Below are positions 9,251 through 18,838 of a stretch of 64,000 bases of DNA, one piece after another. Numbering within the stretch: position 1 is the stretch's first letter; the number at the start of each line of letters is the position of its first letter. The stretch is taken from assembly GCF_022549785.1 (NCBI RefSeq), contig NZ_JAKZGO010000005.1:176860-240859 (forward strand), in the 5' to 3' direction. The position numbers and the translations under genes were made by a program. The DNA comes from Belliella alkalica. Lineage in GTDB: Bacteria; Bacteroidota; Bacteroidia; Cytophagales; Cyclobacteriaceae. Below the pieces are notes generated by a model. That model ran no database searches and was not told where the DNA came from. It saw nothing but the letters and a program-made list of their open reading frames with translations.

Positions 9251-11130
9251 ACGATATTATTCAGCTACTTCCCGATGCGATTGCCAATCAGATTGCTGCA
9301 GGGGAAGTGGTTCAGCGACCAGCCTCTGCGCTGAAAGAAATGCTTGAAAATGCAGTAGATGCAGGAGCAACTCAAGTTCAAGTGGTTATCAAAGATGCCG
9401 GAAAGGCGCTTATGCAAGTCATCGACAATGGAAAAGGGATGACGCTCACTGATGCCCGCATGTGTTTCGAGAGACACGCAACTTCCAAAATCAGAAGCTC
9501 TGAGGATCTTTTTGCAATTCGTACTTTTGGTTTTAGAGGTGAAGCGATGGCTTCCATCGCAGCTGTGGCACAGGTGGAAATGAAAACCCGTCAACAGGAC
9601 GAGGAGCTGGGCACATTGATTCAGATTGAAGGTTCAGAATTCAAAAAGCAAGAACCAATCTCCTGTCCACAAGGCACTTCTATAGCAGTGAAAAACCTCT
9701 TTTTCAATGTCCCTGCCCGAAGAAACTTTTTGAAATCCAATTCGGTAGAGATGAAACACCTCGTAGATGAGTTTCAACGAGTTGCCTTGTCCTATCCTGA
9801 AATTGGTTTTAGCTTTATGCAAAATGACATGGAGCTATTCAATTTGGCACCAGGCAAATTGAGTCAGAGAATTGTAGGGGTTTTTGGAAAAAACTATCAA
9901 GGTCAACTTGTCACTTGCCAAGAAGAGACGCCCCATCTCAATGTGAAAGGCTATGTTGGCAAACCTGAAAATGCAAAAAAGACAAGGGGAGAACAATACT
10001 TCTTTGTCAACAATAGATATATCAAAAGTAATTATTTGCACCATGCGGTAGCAAATGCTTATGATGGATTAATGCCGTCAGAAATGCAGCCCTTTTATGT
10101 GCTTTTCTTGGAAATAGATCCTTCACACATCGATATCAATGTACATCCCACAAAAACAGAGATAAAATTCGATGATGAAAGAACCGTGTATGCGGTAATT
10201 CGATCTGCGGTAAAACAGGCTTTGGGAGCACATAATGTGGTACCAACCTTGGATTTCAACATGGATGTCAATTTTACAGAAAATTGGAGAAATGATGAAA
10301 CAAGAAAATCAGAAGTAGCTCAAGAAAACTCCTATAAGCCCGACAAGGTAAGCAGCGAGAATAGCTACAAGAATTTTCAAACGCCAAGTTTCAAAAAGCA
10401 AGATGTTTCAGGTTGGGAAAGACTGTTTGAAGGTGGGGAAAAAGTCATCCAAAAAGATTTTGAACAAAAATCAGCTTTGGACGACTCTAAAGATTTTCTT
10501 ACATTTTCCTCCAAGGCAAACGATTCAGGCAAAAGCGATTCGATTTTCCCAGTCGAGCAGGAAAATACTGGTGCTACATTTCAAGTAGAACTGAGCTATA
10601 TCATCGCCCAGATGTCTTCTGGACTTTTGATATTAGATCAACAGGCGACACATGAAAGGATCCTGTACGAACGATATTTAAAGCAACTGAACAATGCTGC
10701 TGGTCTTTCACAGCAATGTTTGTTTCCTCAACATATCCAACTAAGTCAAGCTGATTTTGCGTTGGTAATGGATATAAAGGACGAATTGAACAGCTTGGGT
10801 TTTGTGGTTGTGGAATTTGGTAAAGAAACTGTCTTGATACAGGGAGTTCCTGCTGACATTCAGGTGACAAATGAAAAAGCTTTGTTTGAGGGATTGTTGG
10901 AGCAGTTTAAACATTTTAAATCCGAGCTGTCCATCGACAATAGAGAGAATTTGGCACGATCGTTAGCCAAAAAATCTGCCACAAAAAAAGGGACAAGGCT
11001 TGACACCACTGAAATGGAAACCTTGGTTGGGCAGTTATTTGCATGCCAAAACCCAAATTATGGGCTTGGTGGGAACAAAACCTTTGTAAAACTTGATTTA
11101 AATAAAATACACGCTTTTTTTAATCGGTAA
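9247..11130 (+). CDS. mutL: DNA mismatch repair protein MutL
   Basis: MutL is the ATPase that links MutS mismatch recognition to strand removal. The 627-residue protein starts at ATG 9247, giving the usual MNDIIQLLPDAIANQIAAGEV. A longer frame from 9211 exists, but would add residues absent from the family. GHKL ATPase motifs are present: ENAVDAGA, DNGKGM, RHATSKI and FGFRGEAMASI. The middle (about 340-440) is a low-complexity linker. The C-terminal domain has DQQATHERILYE near residue 465, which fits the endonuclease motif DQHA-x2-E-x4-E except for Gln in place of His. It overlaps the preceding gene by 4 bases and is followed within 3 bases by the first rhomboid gene. Confidence 0.96.
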   Translation: MNDIIQLLPDAIANQIAAGEVVQRPASALKEMLENAVDAGATQVQVVIKDAGKALMQVIDNGKGMTLTDARMCFERHATSKIRSSEDLFAIRTFGFRGEAMASIAAVAQVEMKTRQQDEELGTLIQIEGSEFKKQEPISCPQGTSIAVKNLFFNVPARRNFLKSNSVEMKHLVDEFQRVALSYPEIGFSFMQNDMELFNLAPGKLSQRIVGVFGKNYQGQLVTCQEETPHLNVKGYVGKPENAKKTRGEQYFFVNNRYIKSNYLHHAVANAYDGLMPSEMQPFYVLFLEIDPSHIDINVHPTKTEIKFDDERTVYAVIRSAVKQALGAHNVVPTLDFNMDVNFTENWRNDETRKSEVAQENSYKPDKVSSENSYKNFQTPSFKKQDVSGWERLFEGGEKVIQKDFEQKSALDDSKDFLTFSSKANDSGKSDSIFPVEQENTGATFQVELSYIIAQMSSGLLILDQQATHERILYERYLKQLNNAAGLSQQCLFPQHIQLSQADFALVMDIKDELNSLGFVVVEFGKETVLIQGVPADIQVTNEKALFEGLLEQFKHFKSELSIDNRENLARSLAKKSATKKGTRLDTTEMETLVGQLFACQNPNYGLGGNKTFVKLDLNKIHAFFNR

Positions 11131-11133
11131 ACT

Positions 11134-11925
11134 ATGTTTAGAAACTTAACACCAGTTGTTAAAACCCTCTTGCTGTTCAATGTAGCAATGTTTGTAGTGG
11201 CTAGCTACATGATTCCTCAATTGGACTCCATATTTGCATTGTATTTTATCCAAAGCAGTCGCTTTATGCCGACTCAGTTTGTGACATACATGTTTATGCA
11301 TGCCAATGGTTGGCATTTATTCAGCAACATGTTTGGATTATTTGTATTTGGACCCTTGCTTGAGCAATATTTGGGACCAAAAAAAATCCTGATCTTGTGG
11401 ATGGTATGTGGAATTGGCAGTGGATTGCTCTATTCGGGATACAATGCATACAGAATTAATCAACTTGATAATACAATTGCTGCATTCTATGACAACCCAA
11501 GTCCTGATAAATTCAATGATTTTGTAAAAGATAACAGGCATCTTTTCAAGCCAGGTGTATTTGATTTTGTGGATGAATACAGTAGAAATCCAGAAAATAA
11601 AGAATTGATTCAAAGAGCAAAAGAGAATTTCATGGGAATACGTGACATTCAAATAAATATACCGATGGTGGGTGCTTCTGGGGCGCTTTTTGGGATTTTG
11701 ATCGCATTTGCTATGTTTTTCCCAAACACAGAGCTACTTTTATTGTTTCCTCCTATGCCGGTGAAAGCCAAATACTTGATCCTATTTTATGGTTTATATA
11801 CCATATATAATGTGATCATCAATAACCCTACTGATAATGTAGCGCATTTTGCACATTTGAGTGGCCTGATTATTGGGGCAGGTTTAGTATATTATTGGAA
11901 GAAAAACAGAACAGATTTTTATTAA
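11134..11925 (+). CDS. Rhomboid family intramembrane serine protease with loop insertion
   Basis: This 263-residue protein carries the rhomboid hallmarks: HANGWHLFSNMFGLFVFG (residues 56-73), catalytic Ser182 in GASGALFG and catalytic His241 in AHFAHLSGL. Six membrane helices can be drawn. A charged, soluble stretch of about 65 residues (106-172) is inserted between the helix that follows LGPKK and the helix bearing the catalytic serine, longer than in GlpG. It cleaves transmembrane substrates inside the inner membrane; substrates are not known. It starts 3 bases after mutL and is followed 12 bases later by a second rhomboid gene, so all are likely one operon. Confidence 0.93.
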   Translation: MFRNLTPVVKTLLLFNVAMFVVASYMIPQLDSIFALYFIQSSRFMPTQFVTYMFMHANGWHLFSNMFGLFVFGPLLEQYLGPKKILILWMVCGIGSGLLYSGYNAYRINQLDNTIAAFYDNPSPDKFNDFVKDNRHLFKPGVFDFVDEYSRNPENKELIQRAKENFMGIRDIQINIPMVGASGALFGILIAFAMFFPNTELLLLFPPMPVKAKYLILFYGLYTIYNVIINNPTDNVAHFAHLSGLIIGAGLVYYWKKNRTDFY

Positions 11926-11937
11926 ATAAGTAAGACT

Positions 11938-12873
11938 ATGTACGGAGGATTTTGGGATAACTTAAGAAATGCATTCAAGCATAACAACAATAGTCTTTAT
12001 AAACTTATTGCTATCAACTTATTAGCCTTTGCTGGGATTTTGGTACTTAGGATTGTCTTGAGTTTTTCAGGAGCTTCTGGTCTATACAAGACTCTTTTGG
12101 GTTATTTGATGATGCCAGCAGATCTTGCAGTATTTATCACACAACCTTGGTCTATTTTCACTTACATGTTTTTACATGAGGGGATCTTTCATATCGTATT
12201 CAATATGCTATTTTTGTATTGGTTTGGCATACTAGTAAACGAATACCTCGGCAGTAAAAAATTAGCTAGTCTCTATATTCTAGGGGGATTGGCAGGAGCG
12301 GGGTTTTATGTATTGATGTATAATATCTCTCCTTTGTTTACCGATGTGGTCTCCGCATCCAAGATGCTAGGTGCTAGTGCTGGAGTATATGCCATCGTAG
12401 TAGGTGCTGCCACACTTTCACCAAACACAACGTTCAGACTACTCCTACTCGGAGATGTAAAAATAAAATATATCGCCATCTTTTATGTAGTTATTGCTTT
12501 TGCAAATTCTGCTGGGAGTAATGCAGGAGGAGAGCTTGCTCATTTGGGAGGAGCAGCGATGGGATTCTTGTACATTACCCAATTAAGAAATGGATCAGAT
12601 TGGGGAAAACCATTACAATCCATTTGGGAGTTTTTTAAATCGGTTTTTTCATCAAAAAGAAAAATCAAAGTTACTTATCGAAAAAAATCTTATACGCCAA
12701 AAGAGGAGACCAAGAGTCGCTATGATTCCAACCCATCTACTGCCAAATATTCATATAAATCGGACGCTACCCAAGAGGAAATAGATGAAATTTTAGATAA
12801 AATTGCTGAAAAAGGGTACGAGGCACTTAGCAAAGAAGAAAAGAGAAAACTTTTTGAGTTTAGTAAAAAATAA
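11938..12873 (+). CDS. Rhomboid family intramembrane serine protease with C-terminal cytoplasmic tail
   Basis: The 311-residue protein is a second rhomboid with catalytic Ser148 in LGASAGVYA and His202 in ELAHLGGA, and the HEGIFHIVFNMLFLYWFG helix near residue 80. Unlike the preceding paralogue it has no long loop, but ends with a soluble tail of about 70 residues (245-311). The tail is basic at first, then has a small helical domain EEIDEILDKIAEKGYEALS that occurs at the end of many Bacteroidota rhomboids (DUF6576, from memory). It is the last gene of the mutL operon. The two rhomboids differ enough that recent duplication is unlikely. Confidence 0.93.
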   Translation: MYGGFWDNLRNAFKHNNNSLYKLIAINLLAFAGILVLRIVLSFSGASGLYKTLLGYLMMPADLAVFITQPWSIFTYMFLHEGIFHIVFNMLFLYWFGILVNEYLGSKKLASLYILGGLAGAGFYVLMYNISPLFTDVVSASKMLGASAGVYAIVVGAATLSPNTTFRLLLLGDVKIKYIAIFYVVIAFANSAGSNAGGELAHLGGAAMGFLYITQLRNGSDWGKPLQSIWEFFKSVFSSKRKIKVTYRKKSYTPKEETKSRYDSNPSTAKYSYKSDATQEEIDEILDKIAEKGYEALSKEEKRKLFEFSKK

Positions 12874-12880
12874 TTTAAGG

Positions 12881-12928
12881 CCTCTGCTATATTGAATTGG
12901 TGATTTTTGCAAAACAAAATAGCAGAGG
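12881..12928. terminator. Possible terminator hairpin between convergent genes
   Basis: A 10-bp perfect stem CCTCTGCTAT / ATAGCAGAGG encloses a 28-base loop that itself contains a short TTTTTGCAAAA palindrome. It lies between the second rhomboid gene and a convergent barrel protein gene. The T-tract on either side is weak, so its termination activity is uncertain. Confidence 0.55.
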
Positions 12929-12944
12929 TTAACATTTTAGTGTA

Positions 12945-13418
12945 TTAATTCAATCTCAAAACCGCTCCTACCCTCAATACAGGCCATCGTGTGTTTTGGC
13001 TTTGCATTTTGAACTCAGTAATAAACCCGAATTGTTCGGAAGCTTTTATAAATGCTCCGGCACCAAAATTTGCACCAGCCCTAGTTTGATTTACACCAGG
13101 GTTGCCGGGCTGTAAGTTGATCCAATAATTACTATAACCCGCCAAAATATAGACTTGAGATACGCCTTCAGTCAAGTAATATTTCAAATCAGCATTAAGA
13201 TTAAAGGAGTTTCCAACTTGTGGAAACCAAACAGTAAAAGTCGGAGCAAAAGAAAACTTATCAGCAAAGAAGTATTCAGCACCAACAAAAGTCCCAACTT
13301 CCTTGATGGTAAGTCTATAGTCCCCACCTGCCATCAGTCTCACTTCACCTTGTTCTTGAGCAAAAAGACCTGCTGCAAAAAAAGAAAAGCTCAATACAAT
13401 TAATAGTTTTTTCATCAA
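12945..13418 (-). CDS. Secreted small outer membrane beta-barrel-like protein
   Basis: The 157-residue product has a clear signal peptide (KKLLIVLSFSFFAAGLFAQ) followed by alternating amphipathic strands such as DYRLTIKEVGTFVGAEYFF and FGAGAFIKASEQFGFITEF. It ends in VGAVLRLN, a typical outer membrane barrel end. About eight strands would fit the length, similar to small OmpW/OmpX-size barrels. I recognise no specific family. Met1 or Met2 could be the start. It stands alone, convergent with the mutL-rhomboid operon and 90 bases downstream of the plug-domain protein on the same strand. Confidence 0.75.
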   Translation of the reverse strand: MMKKLLIVLSFSFFAAGLFAQEQGEVRLMAGGDYRLTIKEVGTFVGAEYFFADKFSFAPTFTVWFPQVGNSFNLNADLKYYLTEGVSQVYILAGYSNYWINLQPGNPGVNQTRAGANFGAGAFIKASEQFGFITEFKMQSQNTRWPVLRVGAVLRLN

Positions 13419-13508
13419 AATAAAATTTACATCCTCAATAAAACCAATTTCAACTGGGAAATTACAAGGCTTTATCGAGGATGCAAAATATGATGCTTGA
13501 ATAATTTA

Positions 13509-16205
13509 CTATAAAATAGTTTCAAATCTAGCCAATCTTCCCTGTTTGTCCATTCCTTCAATGACTACTAGGTGTTTTGTTGCGACATCAGAGTTGTAGT
13601 ATTTTATTTCAGCCTTGCCTGATTCTCCAATCGAAAATCTTGGATTCCAATATATCGTTGATCTTTTATCGGAAATAGAATTTTCGACTGTTTTAGTTTC
13701 ATAGTTTGGATGATAGAATTCTTTGGCCACTGAATACCCCGACACCTTAGAAACAAGATTCCCTACTGATACACCAAGTATACCGTCACCCGTTTTGGTA
13801 TAGACAGCAATGGCTCCATTTGATCCTTGCGAACCGAAAATTGAAGTACTAGCCGGATCCTTAAACACATCTATTGCCGCAACATCACGAGGATTTACTT
13901 GCATCAATATACTTGCATCTACTGGCATGTTATCCAACAAAAACAATGGTTCGGTACCTGCATTGATTGTACCTACACCCCTTATCAGCACTGTCGCAGA
14001 AGTGCCTGATATTGACACTTGAACACCTGCAACACGACCTTGAATCATTTGGAAAATATTGGTAAATGCATCAGAACCTAAAATATTATCTGGCTTGATG
14101 ACTACATCACCTTGACCGTATGTCCTTCGCTGTTCAAGAGTCTCCTCTTCCATGGTCTTCGCTTCGATTTCGACTCCTTCCAATTCAATCATCATTTCCT
14201 CTTCAAACAAGCGATTCATCATCTGTCTAGCCGCAAAGGACTCTAGAAGGTTTTTTGGAGCATTAAGTTTCGAAAATGCCTTAGCCTCAATCTTGTCAAA
14301 ATACTTATCTTGTTGCAATATTTCGATATCTACATACTCCCTCACGCGTTCATCTTTTGCAGTGATTGTCATTTCTTTATCTTCAAAGAATTCAATGTTA
14401 GGGAGTAAAAACTTTCCGTTTTCAGTAAATGGAGTAGAGATAATCTCTTCTCCATCACCAATCATCGCTGTTACTTCCCCGCCTCTTAAACCCTTCTTGG
14501 ATTTGGTTTTTTCTTTGACAACACCCTCAATCGAGATACCCCTCTCAATTAATCTATCCGCCTTTGGGAATTTCTCAGAAACAACGTCTTGCCAATGCAA
14601 TCGCCTCCATCCATTTGTCATCATTACCAAATCAAGCGCTTGAAGCGTCTCTTCTTTTTTGTCTTTGAAATAATAGCTAGGTTGATATACTGACCCTTTT
14701 AGATCTGAAGTAAGAAGTAAATTTGAAATTATGGTATTATCCAAGTCTTGATTTGAAGAAACTTGATCCAAATCTGTAATGCTCACAGAAAACTCTCCTG
14801 ACATGGGCACATTTTCCATCATCGAAATCACCTCGAGTTCCACAAGAGATTTATTAGATAATGTTGGCTTTTTAGTAATCCCTAAGTCGATCGTTGTATT
14901 ATCAGCATCATGAAAAACCAACCTTTCTAAAAGAGGAATACCTGATTCATTCAAAATCGTGATATGATTGATCCCCGACAAAATATTCCCTTTGGGTATT
15001 CTAACACCCCAAATCCCATTAGTTAATTCCCCATTGACCATGTAATTTATCATTCCTCTCGTATGACTCACTATTGTCAAACCTTCATCTTGATAATTAC
15101 CTTGTACGAAAACAGTAATGTAAGCCAATTCTAGTTTGTTGATGACTGTGACAACCAATCCTTTATCCTCCACTTTGGGAAGATCTATGGTTTTAGAATC
15201 GTTTGGCTCCTGATCGAAGACCTTAACCTGATAATTCACCCCTGATTCAGGAGTAAGTTCAAACAAGCCCATTCCTCCAAAAAAAGATTTGAATTTAGTC
15301 GGCTCAGCAAGGCCAATTACTTCACCTTCAATATCCACAGGACTGCCATCAGGATATATACCCTTAAAAGCTATATTACTTTTATATCCACTAACCAAAT
15401 GCCCACCCTCAGGAAAAAACTGAATGTCTGCTAGTTGAAACACGTAAGGTATCTTGATTTTTTTGCTCACCTCATATTCCCCATTTTCTAAATATGCAAG
15501 CTCGACCCATTGAGAAGAAAATGGCCTAAATGGCAAATTAAAGGAGTATGAAACTTGGCCTTGAGCATTTAATATCACTTCCTTTTCCGAGAGCTGCTCA
15601 CCTTCTGCAAATACTTTCATCAAAATCGTCTCTCCTGCCAATGGATTTTCTTTCAAATCCAAAACATCAAGCTTGACCGAATATTTGACCTGCTCGCCAG
15701 AAACAATTTTTTCCTCAAAAGTCAAACTGGGGAAAAACACAGCATTTGAACCATCGTAGATTTCAATGTTTTGGTGATAAAAATACTCTGCACCGAAATT
15801 CTCCATCCAAGCTGTATATGCCTTGATACTATAAACCCCTTCGTTGCCAAAATCAGGGAGCTTAAAATCACCATTGCCAAATCCATCTTCAATGAACACC
15901 TTCTTCTGCATTACCAACTTCCCTTCTCCGTCAAAAAGATCAACATATAAAGTCTTACTCAGAGGACTCGGCACTTGTACTCCTCCTGCTGTGACATATG
16001 CACTAAACCATATATCTTCACCTAATGTATATGCTTTTTTGTCTAAGTGTAAATGAACTTTTTCTACAGGAAACTCTGATTGTAGATTGCTAAAATAATC
16101 TAGTATCTTCTGAGTCAATGGGTCGTTTTTCTGAAATGACCAAAAAGAAAAACTTACAATAAATATCAAAAACAGTGGTAATTGAGTGCGTAAAACTTTT
16201 TTCAT
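13509..16205 (-). CDS. Large secreted protein with MG2-like repeats and TonB plug domain, no barrel
   Basis: This 898-residue exported protein starts with a signal-type helix (residues 1-24) and the segment EKVHLHLDKKAYTLGEDIWF. That opening is common in Bacteroidota proteins carrying alpha-2-macroglobulin MG2-type beta-sandwich domains. Further sandwich repeats run to about 650. Residues about 720-830 match a TonB-dependent receptor plug: IRGVGTINAGTEPLFLLDN, then DVAAIDVFKDPASTSIFGSQGSNGAI and VYTK. No 22-strand barrel follows; the protein ends after 70 more residues. It therefore cannot be a transporter by itself. It is periplasmic or surface-exposed by inference. It stands alone, with AT-rich DNA upstream. 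Confidence 0.85.
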   Translation of the reverse strand: MKKVLRTQLPLFLIFIVSFSFWSFQKNDPLTQKILDYFSNLQSEFPVEKVHLHLDKKAYTLGEDIWFSAYVTAGGVQVPSPLSKTLYVDLFDGEGKLVMQKKVFIEDGFGNGDFKLPDFGNEGVYSIKAYTAWMENFGAEYFYHQNIEIYDGSNAVFFPSLTFEEKIVSGEQVKYSVKLDVLDLKENPLAGETILMKVFAEGEQLSEKEVILNAQGQVSYSFNLPFRPFSSQWVELAYLENGEYEVSKKIKIPYVFQLADIQFFPEGGHLVSGYKSNIAFKGIYPDGSPVDIEGEVIGLAEPTKFKSFFGGMGLFELTPESGVNYQVKVFDQEPNDSKTIDLPKVEDKGLVVTVINKLELAYITVFVQGNYQDEGLTIVSHTRGMINYMVNGELTNGIWGVRIPKGNILSGINHITILNESGIPLLERLVFHDADNTTIDLGITKKPTLSNKSLVELEVISMMENVPMSGEFSVSITDLDQVSSNQDLDNTIISNLLLTSDLKGSVYQPSYYFKDKKEETLQALDLVMMTNGWRRLHWQDVVSEKFPKADRLIERGISIEGVVKEKTKSKKGLRGGEVTAMIGDGEEIISTPFTENGKFLLPNIEFFEDKEMTITAKDERVREYVDIEILQQDKYFDKIEAKAFSKLNAPKNLLESFAARQMMNRLFEEEMMIELEGVEIEAKTMEEETLEQRRTYGQGDVVIKPDNILGSDAFTNIFQMIQGRVAGVQVSISGTSATVLIRGVGTINAGTEPLFLLDNMPVDASILMQVNPRDVAAIDVFKDPASTSIFGSQGSNGAIAVYTKTGDGILGVSVGNLVSKVSGYSVAKEFYHPNYETKTVENSISDKRSTIYWNPRFSIGESGKAEIKYYNSDVATKHLVVIEGMDKQGRLARFETIL

Positions 16206-16541
16206 TCTTAAAATATTATCTAGTTAGTTGACCAATATTAGGCACAGTGACTTAAGCAACCAAATCTTTTTAAGAAAAATTATGATTTATTTGAATGATT
16301 TAGTTCAGAGAAAACAAAACATGAATTTTATATAACATGGATATACGGAACTTTGCAATTAACAATAGAAAAAACTGATATCGCTTAGATCCGATTTTGA
16401 TTGATATCAGATCCCCCATAGCGAAAAAGTTATTCATAGATATTGATTATCAGTGAGTAACTGAATTTAAAAGTGAGCAATGCTGTTCAAATGAACGTAT
16501 AATAAGTGAAAATATTGATAGAAAGATTTTTAAAATCAAAT
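16206..16541. other. Intergenic region between plug-domain gene and rlmN
   Basis: About 336 AT-rich bases separate two minus-strand genes. It should hold the promoter of the plug-domain gene and the end of the rlmN transcript. I see no terminator with a convincing stem and no exact TAnnTTTG box at the right place. There is no coding frame of note. Confidence 0.4.
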
Positions 16542-17606
16542 TCAACCTTCCAATTCCCCAACCTCATTTTTGTTTGCCAGCTGACCACAAGCAGCATCTA
16601 TATCTTGACCTCTTGATTTTCTGACTTTTGCTATGATCCCTTGGTTTTCGAGTATTCTCACATACATTTCTACAGCTTCTTTTGAAGCTTGTCTAAACTC
16701 CCCTTCATCGATTGGGTTGTATTGAATAATGTTTACTTTGGACGGGATGATTTTACAAAATTTAGCTAGTGCCCTCGCATGCTTTTCATCATCATTGATC
16801 CCTTCCCAGATTACATATTCATAGGTAACTTTTCGTTTGGTTTTTTCATACCAATATTTCAAAGATTCAGCAAGATCTTCGATTGGATTTACATTGTTGA
16901 TTGGCATCAACCTACTTCTTGTCTCATTGATAGCTGAATGAAGAGATATTGCAAGATTGAATCTTACACCATCATCAGCCATTTTTTTGATCATTTTTGG
17001 AATGCCGACAGTAGAAAGTGTAATTCTTCGTGGTGCCATTCCAAGACCTTCTGGCGAGGTAATCTTATCTATTGCTTCTATCACATTGTTGTAATTCAAC
17101 AATGGCTCTCCCATTCCCATAAAAACGATATTGGTAAGTGGTCGGTCAAAATAAGCCTCAGCCTCATCTTTGATAGCCACTACTTGATCATAAATCTCGT
17201 CTGGGTTAAGATTCCGCATCCTTTTCAGCCTAGCTGTTGCACAAAAATTACAATCCAAGCTGCAGCCTACCTGAGAAGAAACACAAGCAGTAATTCTTTT
17301 GGAGGTAGGAATAAGGACAGATTCCACAATTTTATTATCGTAAAGCTTCACGGCATTTTTGATCGTACCATCGGATGAATGCTGCATCAAATCGACCAAA
17401 ATATGGTTGATAGCAAAATGCTCCTTCAACATCTCCCTAGTTTCCTTGGAAATGTTAGTCATTTCATCAAAATTCTTGAGGGATTTGTGCCATAGCCACT
17501 CATAAACCTGCTTGGCACGAAACTTTTTATCCCCCTTGCTGACAAAAAACTCCTCTAATTGAGAAAGTGTCAATTTTCTGATATCTTGTTTTGTCCTGCC
17601 GTCCAT
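16542..17606 (-). CDS. rlmN: Dual-specificity 23S rRNA/tRNA adenine C2-methyltransferase RlmN
   Basis: RlmN is a radical SAM enzyme that methylates C2 of A2503 in 23S rRNA and A37 in some tRNAs. The 354-residue protein has the CxxxCxxC iron-sulphur motif as Cys115, Cys119 and Cys122 in GCSLDCNFCATA. The GMGEPLLNYNNV segment lies near residue 165, and the second catalytic cysteine is near the C-terminus in IDAACGQL. Length is normal. An exact minus-strand -7 box (TACCTTTG, at 17611-17618) lies only 4 bases before the start codon, so the mRNA may be nearly leaderless; this is inference. Confidence 0.97.
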   Translation of the reverse strand: MDGRTKQDIRKLTLSQLEEFFVSKGDKKFRAKQVYEWLWHKSLKNFDEMTNISKETREMLKEHFAINHILVDLMQHSSDGTIKNAVKLYDNKIVESVLIPTSKRITACVSSQVGCSLDCNFCATARLKRMRNLNPDEIYDQVVAIKDEAEAYFDRPLTNIVFMGMGEPLLNYNNVIEAIDKITSPEGLGMAPRRITLSTVGIPKMIKKMADDGVRFNLAISLHSAINETRSRLMPINNVNPIEDLAESLKYWYEKTKRKVTYEYVIWEGINDDEKHARALAKFCKIIPSKVNIIQYNPIDEGEFRQASKEAVEMYVRILENQGIIAKVRKSRGQDIDAACGQLANKNEVGELEG

Positions 17607-17818
17607 GGCGCAAAGGTAAGAAAATTAGTTTTGCCTAAAGCCAGTAATCTCAAAATCTTAACATTAGATTAAATGTCTATTATTTTATAATTTTAACCGA
17701 AATCTAAATCGAAAGCTTTATCAAAAAACGAATTCTTCCAATACTATATAATTTCAAGCTTACTTTTTCCAAATTTAAACTTAGACTTGGAATCAAACTT
17801 GGCCTTGTAAAATCCATT

Positions 17819-18838
17819 ATGATCATGCCTTACAAAGGTTTTGGCAATGAAAATGAAGTTTTTTTAGTCGGTAGGGTTTTGCGTGATCGTGGCATTGGTT
17901 TTTCAACGATCGAAGATAGTCGATTCAGGAATTTTCGTAAAATGTACAAGCGATTCATGACTTGGGAAATTCCAAATGTCACTATAAAGGCAACACTCGA
18001 TGGGCAAGAATGGCTAGCAACCACAGATGATGAAGGGTATTTTGAATTTGAAATCAAAAACCATTCATTTCCCAAAACTGACAACTCTTGGCAAAAAGTA
18101 AAACTTGAATTGCTCGATAAAATAATTCCAAACCAAGGAATAGTCCAATCCACTGCTCTGGTATTTATCCCCACCAAACTGGTCGAGTACGGCGTAATTT
18201 CAGATATTGATGACACCATCGTTCCGACTGGTGCTACACGGATATGGGAAATGCTAAAGACTACATTCTTTGGCAATGCGCATTCGAGGATTCCATTTGA
18301 GGGAGTTTCCGCTTTTTATCAAGCACTGGAAAAAGGTACTGATGGTAAGGAAAACAACCCTATGTTCTATGTTTCGAGTAGTCCATGGAATCTTTACGAT
18401 TTTCTTTTGGAGCTTATGGATATTCATCAAATACCAAAAGGTCCTTTGATGCTTCGGGATCTTGGGCTATCTCGTGAACAGTTCATTTCGGGAAGCCACT
18501 TTGACCACAAGCTCACTCAAGTAGAGAAGATTTTTAGACTAATGCCTGATATTCCATTTATTTTAATTGGTGATTCGGGACAACATGATGCAGAGATCTA
18601 TCTACAAGTCATCAAAGATTTTCCAGGAAGGGTAAAGATGATCTATATCAGGGATGTAGCCGAAAATACGCAAGATAAAATCAAACAAATAACCTCAGAA
18701 ATAAGAGCATTGGGAGTTGAGCTATTGCTGGTTTCTGACACCATCGTTGCTGCAAAAGATGCTTTAAGCAGAGGATGGATTCGTCAGGAAGATGTGTTGG
18801 AAATCATCAAAGAGAAAAGGAAATCTGAGGACTCTTAA
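17819..18838 (+). CDS. DUF2183 (App1-type) phosphatase domain protein
   Basis: The 339-residue protein has the DUF2183 / App1 phosphatidate phosphatase catalytic signature: GVISDIDDTIVPTGATR near residue 126, a DxDxT motif of the HAD superfamily. It continues with FYVSSSPWNLYDFL near 186 and LIGDSGQHDAEIY near 252, which supplies the HAD motif IV acidic residues. The N-terminal third resembles a small beta-sandwich domain (VTIKATLDGQEWLATTDDEG). No signal peptide is seen. Yeast App1 dephosphorylates phosphatidic acid; the bacterial substrate is unknown. Start could be ATG 17819 or 17825. Its stop codon overlaps the stop region of the convergent cyanophycinase-like gene by 4 bases. Confidence 0.87.
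   Translation: MIMPYKGFGNENEVFLVGRVLRDRGIGFSTIEDSRFRNFRKMYKRFMTWEIPNVTIKATLDGQEWLATTDDEGYFEFEIKNHSFPKTDNSWQKVKLELLDKIIPNQGIVQSTALVFIPTKLVEYGVISDIDDTIVPTGATRIWEMLKTTFFGNAHSRIPFEGVSAFYQALEKGTDGKENNPMFYVSSSPWNLYDFLLELMDIHQIPKGPLMLRDLGLSREQFISGSHFDHKLTQVEKIFRLMPDIPFILIGDSGQHDAEIYLQVIKDFPGRVKMIYIRDVAENTQDKIKQITSEIRALGVELLLVSDTIVAAKDALSRGWIRQEDVLEIIKEKRKSEDS

Noticed and set aside
16380-16425. Imperfect GATATC and GATC symmetry near 16380-16425 as a possible terminator
   Set aside because: The stem is short and broken, with no T-tract.
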